Below, one piece after another: positions 8,578 to 17,469 of a stretch of DNA of 64,000 nt. Under the pieces are notes generated by a model, which made no database searches, had not been told where the DNA came from, and saw nothing but the letters and a program-made list of their open reading frames with translations. Source of the stretch: M3007 sp031373665 (lineage in GTDB: Bacteria > Bacteroidota > Bacteroidia > Chitinophagales > Saprospiraceae); assembly GCA_031373665.1 (NCBI GenBank), contig JANMMZ010000012.1, positions 4,629 to 68,628 on the forward strand, read 5' to 3'. The stretch's first letter is position 1. Each line of letters starts with the position of its first letter. The position numbers and the translations under genes were made by a program.

Positions 8578-10431
8578 TTACATTTTTTCAGGCATTTCAA
8601 TGCCAATTAATTGCATGGCCGATTTCAATACACGACCAGTACTGCTGCTCAATTGGAGGCGAAATGCACGAGCCTCCGGAGTATCAGCATTAAATACGCT
8701 TAAATCATGCCAAAATTTGTGATAAGCCTTGGCCAAGGCATAGCAGTAATTGGCAATCAAAGAAGGATCGTATTCCTTGGCCGCATGTAGCACCAAGGCT
8801 GGGTAGTCATGTAGAGCCCGAAGCAACTCCTTTTCCTGAGGTTGAATATCATGGTAAGCCGCCGCTGCACCCAAGTCAACTTGCTCTTTGGCTACCCGCT
8901 GCATCAGGCTATTGATACGTACATAACTAAACTGTATATATGGCCCCGTTTGTCCCTGCAAATCAACCGTCTCTTCGGGATTAAAAATCATTCTTTTCTT
9001 AGGGTGAACCTTGATAATGAAAAATTTCAAAGCACCCATTGCTACTTTTCTGACAGTCTCGCGGCGTTCCTCGGCACTAAGAGCATCAAGTTCCCCACGT
9101 TCTACTGATTGTGCCGTTGCAATATTGATCAATTCCTCCATCAGTTCATCGGCATCTACTACCGTACCTTCCCGTGTTTTCATACGTCCGGTAGGCAACT
9201 CTACAAGACCGTATGACAAGTGGTGCAGACCAGCGGCATAAGGCTCTTCAAGCCGTTTCAATACTTCAAATAGTACCTGAAAATGATAATTTTGCTCATC
9301 TGCTACCACATACACCACGCGGTCGCACCCAAAGTCCTCGTATCGCATACGCGCCGTACCGAGATCCTGAGTGATATAAACGGAAGTGCCGTCGGCGCGC
9401 AAAACCACCTTTTCGTCATGTCCAGCATCAGTCAGATCTACCCATACAGAACCATCTTCTTTTTTAAAAAAAACGGCCTTTTTTAGGCCATCTTCCACGA
9501 TGTCCTTTCCAAGCAAATAAGTATTGCTTTCGTAGTACAATTTATCAAATGAAACACCTAGGTCATGGTAGGTTTTGTCAAACCCACTATACACCCAACC
9601 GTTCATTTTGCGCCATAAATCCATGGTTTCGGGGTCGCCCTGCTCCCACAGCAACAACATTTCGCGTACATCGGTACCCAACTCCGAAAACTCATTGAAC
9701 CACTTGTTTTTATAATCCTTAAAAAAGTCCTTTTCCGTTTGAGTAGGTTTGTGCTTTTCTTGAAAAAACTGTTGGGCGGCTTCTGTTTGCTGCCACTGTT
9801 CATATTCTTCCTTTACCTTTCCATCAAATAGTACGTAGGCATCGCCCACAAAATGGTCGCCTTTTTGGCCTAGGGTTTCAGGAGTGTTTCCATTGCTGTA
9901 GCGTTTCCACGAGACCATGCTTTTGCAAATAGCCACACCACGATCATTGATGATCTGAACTTTTACCACCTCGCTGCCAGCAGCCTCTTGCAATTGAGCA
10001 CAAGACCAACCCAGCAATATATTCCTAACGTGACCCAAGTGGAGGGGTTTATTGGTGTTGGGAGAAGAAAATTCCACCATCACTTTGTGCCCATTTTTAG
10101 GGTGTCTCCCATAAGTAGGATTGGCTAAAGCCGCATGAAGAAACGCGTTCCAATAGGCATCGCTGATCTCTAAATTTAAGAAACCTTTGATCACATTAAA
10201 AGCCTTTAATTCCGGTACTGTCTCCACCAATATGGTTCCGATTTCTTGTGCAGTGGCATCGGGAGATTTTTTAGAAACTTTTACAAATGGAAAAATAACC
10301 ACGGAATAGTCACCCGTAAAATCGGAGGGTGTTGGGTTTACCTGCACTTTCGCAGGCTCGGTTTGCTCGCCATAACACTGAAATACTGCTTCGGCAACCG
10401 CTTTTTGTATATTTATGATGATATTCGACAT
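8578..10431 (-). CDS. argS: Arginine--tRNA ligase
   Basis: A 617-aa class I aminoacyl-tRNA synthetase charging tRNA-Arg. Visible features are the N-terminal additional domain (about 1-100), the HIGH-type signature SSPNTNKPLHLGHVRN with HLGH at 131-134, the catalytic-core motif QTGPYIQFSYVR, and the KMSKS-equivalent GRMKTREG. The C-terminal anticodon-binding DALR domain ends in the usual IEMPEKM. An insert in the catalytic domain (FFQEKHKPTQTEKDFF) is common in Bacteroidota forms. The start at 10431 gives a normal N-terminus and lies 22 nt after a perfect -7 box. Confidence 0.97.
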   Translation of the reverse strand: MSNIIINIQKAVAEAVFQCYGEQTEPAKVQVNPTPSDFTGDYSVVIFPFVKVSKKSPDATAQEIGTILVETVPELKAFNVIKGFLNLEISDAYWNAFLHAALANPTYGRHPKNGHKVMVEFSSPNTNKPLHLGHVRNILLGWSCAQLQEAAGSEVVKVQIINDRGVAICKSMVSWKRYSNGNTPETLGQKGDHFVGDAYVLFDGKVKEEYEQWQQTEAAQQFFQEKHKPTQTEKDFFKDYKNKWFNEFSELGTDVREMLLLWEQGDPETMDLWRKMNGWVYSGFDKTYHDLGVSFDKLYYESNTYLLGKDIVEDGLKKAVFFKKEDGSVWVDLTDAGHDEKVVLRADGTSVYITQDLGTARMRYEDFGCDRVVYVVADEQNYHFQVLFEVLKRLEEPYAAGLHHLSYGLVELPTGRMKTREGTVVDADELMEELINIATAQSVERGELDALSAEERRETVRKVAMGALKFFIIKVHPKKRMIFNPEETVDLQGQTGPYIQFSYVRINSLMQRVAKEQVDLGAAAAYHDIQPQEKELLRALHDYPALVLHAAKEYDPSLIANYCYALAKAYHKFWHDLSVFNADTPEARAFRLQLSSSTGRVLKSAMQLIGIEMPEKM

Positions 10432-10452
10432 ATTCTATTGAGAAAGAAGGGG

Positions 10453-10460
10453 CAAAATTA
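10453..10460 (-). promoter_or_regulatory. -7 box of argS
   Basis: The minus strand reads TAATTTTG (TAnnTTTG), 21 nt before the argS ATG. No TTG is found at the usual -33 distance. It lies back to back with the opposite -7 box at 10482. Confidence 0.5.
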
Positions 10461-10481
10461 ATCCACTTCTTAACTTTCCCG

Positions 10482-10489
10482 TACGTTTG
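10482..10489 (+). promoter_or_regulatory. -7 box of the M16 gene
   Basis: TACGTTTG matches TAnnTTTG and lies 32 nt before the ATG at 10522. The -33 element is not evident. The two divergent -7 boxes are only 21 bp apart. Confidence 0.45.
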
Positions 10490-10521
10490 CACCCTTAATT
10501 TATATTTTACTGAAATAAGGG

Positions 10522-11796
10522 ATGTTGAATCGAAAATTAGCCCCACCCACATACGAAGTCAAAACACTCAACCTGCCCCAACCCAATATCCTCCAATTGG
10601 ATAATGGAATTCCGGTTTATGTGCTTGATTTTCCGGGGCAAGAAATTGTAAAAATAGAATTGGTTTTTAGGGCTGGTCGCCCCGAAGAGCATAAACGTTT
10701 GGCTGCAAGGGCTACGGCACAATTACTGCGAGAGGGTAGTGCTGGTAGAAACAGTGCAGAAATAGCAGAACACTTTGATTTTTATGGAGGTTCCATCGGG
10801 ATCCCTGTAAATCTTGATACCTCCAATTTCATACTTTTTTCTCTCAGAAAATACGCCGCTCAATTGATCCCTACTTTTGCAGAGATCATTACCAAGCCTG
10901 AATTTCCAGAAAAAGAGTTAGAGACCTTTCGTAGCACCAGTATTCAGGAACTCACCGTAGAGTTGGAAAAGGCGGAAGTGTTGGCTTATCGCCACGTCAC
11001 TGAATTGATATTTGGAAAGGACCACCCCTATGGCTATAATTCGGTAGCCACCGATTATCAAAATTTGGATCGAACAGATTTGATTCGCCATTACGAACGT
11101 TGGTATCGCCCCGACAATGTCTTGATTATTGCCAGTGGCCGCATTGACGATGAGGTGTTTGGGTTGCTCAATCAGCACTTGGGACAGTTTACCCGCCCCG
11201 GCACAGTGACCCATGAGGCACATGTCTATGAGCCTATAGCAGGCAAACCCAAGCGCATCAATATTGCACAACCAGAGTCCATGCAAACGGCTATAAAAAT
11301 AGGTAGGAAAGGCTTTCAACGCAATCATCCCGACTTTGGAGGGTTATTTGTGCTAAATACAATACTCGGTGGCTATTTTGGCTCCCGTTTGATGATGAAT
11401 ATTCGCGAAAAGAAAGGCTTTACCTACAATATCTATTCTACCCTAGATTCCATGCATTTGGATGGATGCCTATATATAGCCACAGAGGTCAATAAGGTTA
11501 ATGCCGCGAGTACACTGAGGGCTATTTATGCTGAAATGAAAAAATTGAGAGATAAGCCAGTCTCAGAAGAGGAATTGAGCATGGTGCGCAATTATCTTTT
11601 GGGTATGCTTCTCAATGGTTTGGATGGGCCTATTAACATCTCAGAAGTGGTACGCGGTATGATCGTGGACGACCTCCCTTGGGACAGTTACGACCGCCTT
11701 GCCGAAACCATCAGAACCATCACAGCGGAGCAAGTTCAGGAACTTGCCCAACGATATCTTCAGAAGGAAGATTTTTGGACAGTGGTGGCAGGATAA
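10522..11796 (+). CDS. M16-family peptidase homolog lacking HxxEH (non-catalytic partner type)
   Basis: A 424-aa protein with the fold of processing-peptidase-like M16B proteins: an N-terminal beta-alpha domain (LVFRAGRPEE), a C-terminal domain with TILGGYFGSRLMMNIREKKG and the following TYNIYSTL. The zinc site HxxEH, expected in the ARATAQLLREGS region, is missing. The Arg/Tyr pair of the C-terminal domain is present (REKKGFTYNIYS). In M16B heterodimers, one subunit supplies HxxEH and the other the R/Y pair. This looks like the second type. No catalytic partner lies next to it. No signal peptide is seen. Confidence 0.85.
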   Translation: MLNRKLAPPTYEVKTLNLPQPNILQLDNGIPVYVLDFPGQEIVKIELVFRAGRPEEHKRLAARATAQLLREGSAGRNSAEIAEHFDFYGGSIGIPVNLDTSNFILFSLRKYAAQLIPTFAEIITKPEFPEKELETFRSTSIQELTVELEKAEVLAYRHVTELIFGKDHPYGYNSVATDYQNLDRTDLIRHYERWYRPDNVLIIASGRIDDEVFGLLNQHLGQFTRPGTVTHEAHVYEPIAGKPKRINIAQPESMQTAIKIGRKGFQRNHPDFGGLFVLNTILGGYFGSRLMMNIREKKGFTYNIYSTLDSMHLDGCLYIATEVNKVNAASTLRAIYAEMKKLRDKPVSEEELSMVRNYLLGMLLNGLDGPINISEVVRGMIVDDLPWDSYDRLAETIRTITAEQVQELAQRYLQKEDFWTVVAG

Positions 11797-11844
11797 AAAA
11801 AATTAAAACATTTGTAAAAATTAGTAAAATAGCAAAAAACCTAC

Positions 11845-11852
11845 TATTTTTG
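11845..11852 (+). promoter_or_regulatory. Candidate -7 box for the mre cluster
   Basis: TATTTTTG is a full TAnnTTTG match, 97 nt before the chosen mreB GTG start. The nearest TTTG (11811-11814) is 30 bp upstream, which is longer than the usual 19-21, so the assignment is weak. Confidence 0.35.
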
Positions 11853-11949
11853 CGCGGTTTTTATGGTGTGAGGTAATTTTTGCTTCATTCTTCTAAATCA
11901 TGTTTTGTCCCAAATTTGTAGATTCACATTTTATATTCCATCAGGTATC

Positions 11950-12984
11950 GTGTTCAATTTTTTAAAGTTTTTTAAGCAGGAATTAGCAGTTGACTTAGGC
12001 ACAGCAAACACCTTAATCATGGTCAACGATGAGGTTATAGTAGATGAACCCTCTATTATAGCAATAGATAGAAGAACCCAGCAAACCATCGCAGTAGGCC
12101 ATAAGGCCATGCAGATGCATGAAAAGACGCATGAAAATATCAAAACCATACGCCCTTTGAAAGATGGGGTAATCGCTGATTTTCAGGCTGCTGAAGCCAT
12201 GATACAGGGTCTAATCAAAATGACTGGTAAGCGTAATGGCTTATTCAGCCACTTGAAAATGGTTATTTGTATCCCTAGTGGTATCACTGAAGTAGAAAAA
12301 CGTGCCGTTTTTGACTCTGCCGACCACGTGGACAGCAAAGAGACTTATTTGATCCATGAGCCTATGGCTGCTGCCTTGGGCATAGGGTTGAATATAGAAG
12401 AACCCATTGGTAACATGATTATTGACATTGGCGGTGGTACCACCGAAATTGCAGTAATTGCGCTATCAGGTATTGTTTGTGACCAATCTATCCGCATCGC
12501 GGGCGATGAACTCACCAATGATATCATGGGCTATATGAAGCGCGAGCACAACATCTTGATCGGTGAGCGCACTTCCGAGCAAATCAAAATCCATTGTGGT
12601 TCTGCCTTACACGAATTGGATAATCCTCCACCAGATTATGCCGTGAATGGCCGTGATTTGATGACGGGTATCCCTAAGCAAATCAAAATAAGTTACCAAG
12701 AGGTTGCTTATGCTTTGGATAAGAGCATCAGCAAAATCGAAGATGCTGTTTTGAAGGCACTCGAATTGACACCTCCGGAATTGGCCTCCGATATTTACAA
12801 AACTGGCCTTTACCTTACAGGAGGTGGTGCTTTATTGAGGGGCTTGGATAAGCGTCTGGAGCAAAAGACAAAACTGAATGTGCATATTGCCGACGATCCA
12901 TTGCGTGCTGTAGTACGTGGCACTGGTATGGCTTTACGCAACTCGCATCAATATTCTTTCTTGATTGATCGTAAGAGCGTATAA
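11950..12984 (+). CDS. mreB: Rod-shape actin-like protein MreB
   Basis: Bacterial actin that positions elongation wall synthesis; 344 aa from GTG at 11950. Nucleotide-binding motifs are visible: phosphate-1 AVDLGTANTLIMVND, connect/phosphate-2 MIIDIGGGTTEIAVI, and the adenosine motif YLTGGGALLRGLDKRL. The longer frame begins with TTG at 11905 and adds residues (SQICRFTF...) not seen in MreB proteins. GTG at 11950 gives the family-like start FNFLKFFKQELAVDLG with CAGG 5 nt upstream. First gene of mreBCD-mrdA. Confidence 0.95.
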   Translation: MFNFLKFFKQELAVDLGTANTLIMVNDEVIVDEPSIIAIDRRTQQTIAVGHKAMQMHEKTHENIKTIRPLKDGVIADFQAAEAMIQGLIKMTGKRNGLFSHLKMVICIPSGITEVEKRAVFDSADHVDSKETYLIHEPMAAALGIGLNIEEPIGNMIIDIGGGTTEIAVIALSGIVCDQSIRIAGDELTNDIMGYMKREHNILIGERTSEQIKIHCGSALHELDNPPPDYAVNGRDLMTGIPKQIKISYQEVAYALDKSISKIEDAVLKALELTPPELASDIYKTGLYLTGGGALLRGLDKRLEQKTKLNVHIADDPLRAVVRGTGMALRNSHQYSFLIDRKSV

Positions 12985-13002
12985 GTTTTTTGCTTTAGTC
13001 TG

Positions 13003-13024
13003 AACGACACATATTGTTGTCGTT
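13003..13024 (+). promoter_or_regulatory. Hairpin between mreB and mreC
   Basis: AACGACA (13003-13009) pairs with TGTCGTT (13018-13024) around an 8-nt loop in the 58-nt mreB-mreC spacer, followed by a short T-rich tail. It may act as a partial terminator or an mRNA-end barrier that keeps MreB above MreC levels. Confidence 0.4.
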
Positions 13025-13042
13025 TCTTATCCAACCAATTAA

Positions 13043-13927
13043 ATGGGCAACCTGCTCCGGCTTTTATTCAAAAATGGCGGTTTTGTAGTCTTTGTACTGA
13101 CACAGGTCGTATGCTTTTTTATCATTGTGGCATTCAATGATAAACAGGGAGCGGTATGGGGACACACTGCTGGAAAAATAGGTGGTTCTATACTCGAACG
13201 GCGACAAAAGACAATGGATTACATCGGCTTAAATGCCCGTGTAGATAGCCTAGTTCGGGAAAATGCTCTCTTACAAGAGCAATTATCCAATGCGAAATCC
13301 GTACAAGTTCCATACCGCGACACGTTTTTTGTAGTGCGTTTTGATTCCTTGATTGCTCAAGACTCAATCAGGCGCAAAACCGTGAGACCCTTGTACGAGT
13401 TTATCGCCGCTAGGGTAATCAGTAATAATATTAGTGGTTCGAGCAATTGGTTGATGCTCAATCGGGGTGCCAATGATAAATTAGCAAAAAACACTGGTAT
13501 TGTCACTCCTAAAGGGATTGTGGGAATTCTCCGGTACATAGACTCCGATTTTAGTATGGCCATGTCAATTTTACATTCCCAAACCAAGATCTCTGCCTGC
13601 TTGCCTAAGTATGGCAATGCCTTTGGCTCCTTGATCTGGGAGGGAGGCGATCCCGAAATAATGCTTTTGAAATATATTCCCAAGCATTTTCCTGTTAAGC
13701 CAGGAGACATGGTAGAAACCAGTGGCCTCTCCCAAATATTCCCTAAAGGCATACCGATCGGGAAAGTAGAAGAAGAGCCTGTTATTGATAGTGAAAATCC
13801 ATACTTTTTTAATATAAAAATCCGTTTGAGCCAAAGCATGGCCACGGTTCAGGATGTGCATGTCGTGAACAACTTATTTACCGATAAAATAGAGGCGCTT
13901 GAGCAGCGCGTAAAAAATGAACAGTAG
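13043..13927 (+). CDS. mreC: Rod-shape-determining protein MreC
   Basis: A 294-aa elongasome scaffold with a single N-terminal membrane segment (about 14-31), a periplasmic coiled coil (VDSLVRENALLQEQLSNAK, about 66-85) and the two-lobed beta domain (ARVISNNISGSSNWLMLNRG, VVTPKG-like and GLSQIFPKGIPIGKV motifs). MreC links MreB/MreD to PBP2 and activates it. It overlaps mreD by 11 nt, implying coupled translation. Confidence 0.93.
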   Translation: MGNLLRLLFKNGGFVVFVLTQVVCFFIIVAFNDKQGAVWGHTAGKIGGSILERRQKTMDYIGLNARVDSLVRENALLQEQLSNAKSVQVPYRDTFFVVRFDSLIAQDSIRRKTVRPLYEFIAARVISNNISGSSNWLMLNRGANDKLAKNTGIVTPKGIVGILRYIDSDFSMAMSILHSQTKISACLPKYGNAFGSLIWEGGDPEIMLLKYIPKHFPVKPGDMVETSGLSQIFPKGIPIGKVEEEPVIDSENPYFFNIKIRLSQSMATVQDVHVVNNLFTDKIEALEQRVKNEQ

Positions 13928-14432
13928 TATCAATCATATATTGAGGTTTTTGGGATTGTCTATGTTGCAAGTGTTGCTGTTAAAGCAAGTCACCTTGTCC
14001 ATAGGCTCTTATTTTAATATATTACTGTATCCCCTGTTTATTTTGTTGTTGCCTATGCAGATGAAGCCCCCTGTATTAGTGTTGCTAGGCTTTTTAATCG
14101 GTATGTTTGTGGATATGTTTTACGGTACACCAGGGGTACATGCGAGTGCGGGTGCTTTTGGGGGTATTATTCGGTCAGTGGTCTTTATGACCTTTGGGCC
14201 ACAAGGAGGCTATCAAGGTAAAGAACCTATTTTTTCGCCAGCAAATGTTGGTTGGCAGACCTTTATACAAGGCTCTGCTATGTTTTTTATCCTCTATCTT
14301 TTTTGGTATTTCTCGGTAGATTCCTTTACCTTTGTATATTTAGCGACCATATCTGTGAAAACACTGGCTGCTTGGGCGTTGACCATGCTGTTTGTGATAC
14401 TATATGCTGTGATGTTCAATCCTAAACAATAG
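13917..14432 (+). CDS. mreD: Rod-shape-determining protein MreD
   Basis: A 171-aa integral membrane protein with about five hydrophobic segments. The family motif is seen as the glycine/aspartate stretch LGFLIGMFVDMFYGTPGVHA, with IIRSVV following. It lies between mreC (overlap) and the PBP2 gene (5-nt gap), the usual place for MreD. Confidence 0.9.
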   Translation: MNSSINHILRFLGLSMLQVLLLKQVTLSIGSYFNILLYPLFILLLPMQMKPPVLVLLGFLIGMFVDMFYGTPGVHASAGAFGGIIRSVVFMTFGPQGGYQGKEPIFSPANVGWQTFIQGSAMFFILYLFWYFSVDSFTFVYLATISVKTLAAWALTMLFVILYAVMFNPKQ

Positions 14433-14437
14433 TAACC

Positions 14438-16426
14438 ATGCTCAAATCCGGTTTAGATCGCCATAATAACATTCAGATAATGTTTATTATTTGTGCAGTT
14501 GCTTTGATCCTGAAAGCGGCGCAGTTGCAACTTTGGGATGATTCATTTCGTCGCCGAGCTGATGCTACTACGATTGAACAAATGCGCGTGTATCCACCCC
14601 GTGGATTGGTATTTGACCGCAATGGGAAGTTAATCGTCAACAACGAGGCTACCTACGATGTGATGGCTATTTACAGCCAAGTGGATCTAAAAAAAATGGA
14701 CATTCCTAAGTTTTGCGCCATTCTTAAGATAACACCCGCTGAATTTAAGCAAAATATCACCAAGGACTGGTCAAGTGGCAAATTTTCTAAAAAAGTCCCA
14801 TTTGTATTCTTAAAAAAACTTCATTTTGATGTTTATGCGCGCTTACAGGAAAGTCTCTACGAATTTCCCGGATTCTTTGTGCAGGTTCGCAATATTAGGG
14901 GCTACCCTTACCATGCAGGAGCGCATGTACTGGGCTATATCAATGAAGCTGACCCTAGAGATATAGAGCGATCCAAAGGGCAGTATGAGTCAGGGGAATA
15001 CTTGGGAGCGGCTGGATTGGAATCTGAATATGAAAAATACCTCAAGGGGTATAAAGGAGCATCAAACTTGCTGAAAGATAATTTTGGACGTATCGTAGGG
15101 AAGTATAAAGAAGGTATGCTCGATACCGCCGCTGTTCCTGGCCATGATCTGTTTTCTTCCATTGATATTGATCTCCAATACTATGGTGAGCAATTGTTGC
15201 AAAATAAAACGGGGAGTATCGTGGCTATTGAGCCACAAACAGGTCAGATTTTGTGTATGATTAGTGGCCCTACTTACGATCCGAACCTGCTGACCATGAC
15301 CCAAGAAAGAGGGCAGATATTCAGCCAATTGTTGACTGATCCATTAAAGCCGTTTTTTGACCGAACAGTGATGGCAAAATACCCTCCAGGATCTATATTT
15401 AAAACGATAGTGACGCTGGTCGGCCTACAGCAAGGCACGATCAACCCCGATGCAGGTTATGTATGTCGTGGAGGCTATTATTATGGTGGCCGACTCTATA
15501 AGTGTGCGCACGCGCACCCACCGCTTAAAAATGTGGTAGATGCCCTTGCAATCTCTTGCAACTCTTATTATTTCAATGAATTTAGGAATATAGTTGATAA
15601 ATACGGCTACAACAACCCGCACCAAGGCTTGGATCAGTTTACCAAATTGGCCAACCAATTTGGATTGGGTGTGAAATTAGGCATTGATTACCCCAGCGAG
15701 AGTGCTGGAAATATACCCAGTTCGACCTATTATGATAAAATATATCCACGTACTCATGGTAGTTGGCATTCACCCACTATCATGTCTTTGGGTATTGGAC
15801 AGGGCGAAATTCAAATGACCACCTTGCAGATGGCCAATCTAGCAGCATGTATTGCCAATAGAGGGTACTGGATTTCGCCGCACCTTGCTATGAAATTTCG
15901 AGATGGCACGCCTATTCCGCCTAAGTATTATCAGAAAAATAAAGTAGATATTGAGGCAAGATACTTTGATTTGGTACAAGAAGGTATGGCTCAATGTGTC
16001 AGCCGTGGTACGGCTCGTATTGCTCAAGTACCCGGTATCCAAGTATGTGGAAAGACAGGTACTAGCCAAAATCCACAGGGCGATGACCACTCTGTGTTTT
16101 TTGCCTTTGCACCCTTATCCAATCCTAAGATTGCTATAGCAGTATATGTAGAAAACGCTGGATGGGGGGCATCTTTTGCCGCGCCAATAGCCGGATTAAT
16201 GCTGGAACGATACCTAAACGATACCATCGCTACAGCCAGAAAACCGATAGAAGAGCGCATGAAAAATGCCAACTTGATCGAGAAAGTCTTGAAAAACAGG
16301 GCAGAAGCCAAAATCATTGCTACCAAGCCCCCTCCTAAGCGCGACACCCTCCCAGATCCAAGCGAGGTGCCTGACGAGCCAGCCGAAAGCCAGTCAGCGG
16401 TATTACCCAAAAAAGGTAAAAAATAA
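14438..16426 (+). CDS. mrdA: Penicillin-binding protein 2, elongation transpeptidase
   Basis: A 662-aa class B PBP that cross-links peptidoglycan during elongation. It has one N-terminal membrane segment (about 14-30) and the pedestal dimerisation domain with VYPPRGLVFDRNGKLI. The transpeptidase domain has all three active-site motifs: Ser319-x-x-Lys322 (PPGSIFK), Ser373-Cys-Asn375 and Lys539-Thr-Gly541 (CGKTGTSQ). The tail after about 605 is Lys/Pro-rich. It closes the mre operon. rodA, which is often the next gene, is absent here; a Fic gene with its own promoter follows after 73 nt. Confidence 0.95.
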   Translation: MLKSGLDRHNNIQIMFIICAVALILKAAQLQLWDDSFRRRADATTIEQMRVYPPRGLVFDRNGKLIVNNEATYDVMAIYSQVDLKKMDIPKFCAILKITPAEFKQNITKDWSSGKFSKKVPFVFLKKLHFDVYARLQESLYEFPGFFVQVRNIRGYPYHAGAHVLGYINEADPRDIERSKGQYESGEYLGAAGLESEYEKYLKGYKGASNLLKDNFGRIVGKYKEGMLDTAAVPGHDLFSSIDIDLQYYGEQLLQNKTGSIVAIEPQTGQILCMISGPTYDPNLLTMTQERGQIFSQLLTDPLKPFFDRTVMAKYPPGSIFKTIVTLVGLQQGTINPDAGYVCRGGYYYGGRLYKCAHAHPPLKNVVDALAISCNSYYFNEFRNIVDKYGYNNPHQGLDQFTKLANQFGLGVKLGIDYPSESAGNIPSSTYYDKIYPRTHGSWHSPTIMSLGIGQGEIQMTTLQMANLAACIANRGYWISPHLAMKFRDGTPIPPKYYQKNKVDIEARYFDLVQEGMAQCVSRGTARIAQVPGIQVCGKTGTSQNPQGDDHSVFFAFAPLSNPKIAIAVYVENAGWGASFAAPIAGLMLERYLNDTIATARKPIEERMKNANLIEKVLKNRAEAKIIATKPPPKRDTLPDPSEVPDEPAESQSAVLPKKGKK

Positions 16427-16440
16427 TTGTTTTATTGTTT

Positions 16441-16484
16441 CTTAATATCGGATAGAAAAAAAATTTGAGTTATCCGATATTAAG
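16441..16484. promoter_or_regulatory. Perfect 14-bp inverted repeat operator at the Fic promoter
   Basis: Arms 16441-16454 and 16471-16484 (CTTAATATCGGATA and its exact reverse complement) are separated by 16 bp, giving a centre-to-centre distance of 30 bp, about three helical turns. The -33 TTG (16465-16467) lies in the spacer and the right arm lies between -33 and -7. A repressor dimer bound here would block RNA polymerase. The Fic protein's own C-terminal DNA-binding-like segment makes autoregulation a reasonable inference. Confidence 0.75.
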
Positions 16485-16495
16485 GATTACCTTTG
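16465..16495 (+). promoter_or_regulatory. Consensus promoter of the Fic gene
   Basis: TTG at 16465-16467, 20-bp spacer, TACCTTTG at 16488-16495. Transcription should start about 5 nt later, at or next to the ATG at 16500, so the mRNA is probably leaderless. Confidence 0.75.
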
Positions 16496-16499
16496 TGGG

Positions 16500-17465
16500 A
16501 TGAATTGGAAAACCTACCCATATCAGTTTGACGGATTGGATAAGCACTTGTTAAGAATCCAAGAAAAAAAGTCCCAATTGGATGCCATGCGTCCACTACC
16601 GAGTTATGCCGTAAAACGCATACAAGAAAGCCTTTCTTTGGAATGGACTTACCATTCCAATAGTATAGAGGGCAATACATTGACGTTGCAAGAGACCAAA
16701 ATGGTGATTGAAGAGGGTATGACCATCAAAGGAAAATCGCTGCGCGAACACTTTGAAGCCGTCAATCATCAGGAAGCCATTGAATTTGTGGAATCACTTA
16801 TATCGGATCATTCCAAATTGAGTGCGAACGATATTATGGAGATAAACGGATTGGTACTACAAAAAATAGAGAAAGAATTCGCTGGTAGGTATCGTAACTC
16901 AGGTGTACGTATAGCAGGAGCCAATTTTGTGCCACCAAACGCCCTCAAAGTGGATACATTGATGGATGAACTCGTTGATTGGATAAATGACGTGGGCAAT
17001 ACCTTGCCACTGGTGGTTAAAGTCAGTATTTTCCATCACCGATTTGTATGGATACATCCATTTTTTGATGGAAACGGTCGTACCGTTCGGCTCCTGTTCA
17101 ATCTTTTATTGATGAAAGAAGGCTACCCTCCGGCTATTATCCTACGCAATGACCGAAAAAAATACTACAATGCATTGAATAAGGCCAATTCAGGCGATTA
17201 TTCAAAGATTTTGCTGGTCGTCATGCAGGCATTAGAGCGATCTATAGATATTTACCTAAGCAACCTGACCAATACTTATGAAGAATACCGACCCATTTCA
17301 GATTTCGTCAGCGAGCCCGATGTACCTTATGGGCAAGAATATTTGAGTCTTTTAGCAAGGCAAGGCAAAATAGACGCCTTCAAAGAAGGCAGAAACTGGC
17401 TTATTTCAAAATCAGCAATATCGGAATACTTTGATAATAGAGAACGAAAAAGGGAGGTGACGTAG
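16500..17465 (+). CDS. Fic-domain AMP-transferase with built-in inhibitory helix
   Basis: A 321-aa Fic protein, predicted to transfer AMP (or another phosphate-linked group) to a hydroxyl of a target protein. The catalytic loop HPFFDGNGRTVR (186-197) matches HxFx(D/E)GNGRxxR fully. The N-terminal motif SNSIEGN (53-59) matches the inhibitory (S/T)xxxE(G/N) helix, placing it in the self-inhibited class II. The last ~50 residues (EYLSLLARQGKIDAFKEGR, then NWLISKSAI) resemble an excisionase/HTH-type DNA-binding module. No separate antitoxin gene is adjacent, as expected for class II. The promoter is flanked by a perfect palindrome. Targets are unknown. Confidence 0.92.
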   Translation: MNWKTYPYQFDGLDKHLLRIQEKKSQLDAMRPLPSYAVKRIQESLSLEWTYHSNSIEGNTLTLQETKMVIEEGMTIKGKSLREHFEAVNHQEAIEFVESLISDHSKLSANDIMEINGLVLQKIEKEFAGRYRNSGVRIAGANFVPPNALKVDTLMDELVDWINDVGNTLPLVVKVSIFHHRFVWIHPFFDGNGRTVRLLFNLLLMKEGYPPAIILRNDRKKYYNALNKANSGDYSKILLVVMQALERSIDIYLSNLTNTYEEYRPISDFVSEPDVPYGQEYLSLLARQGKIDAFKEGRNWLISKSAISEYFDNRERKREVT

Positions 17466-17469
17466 TCGG

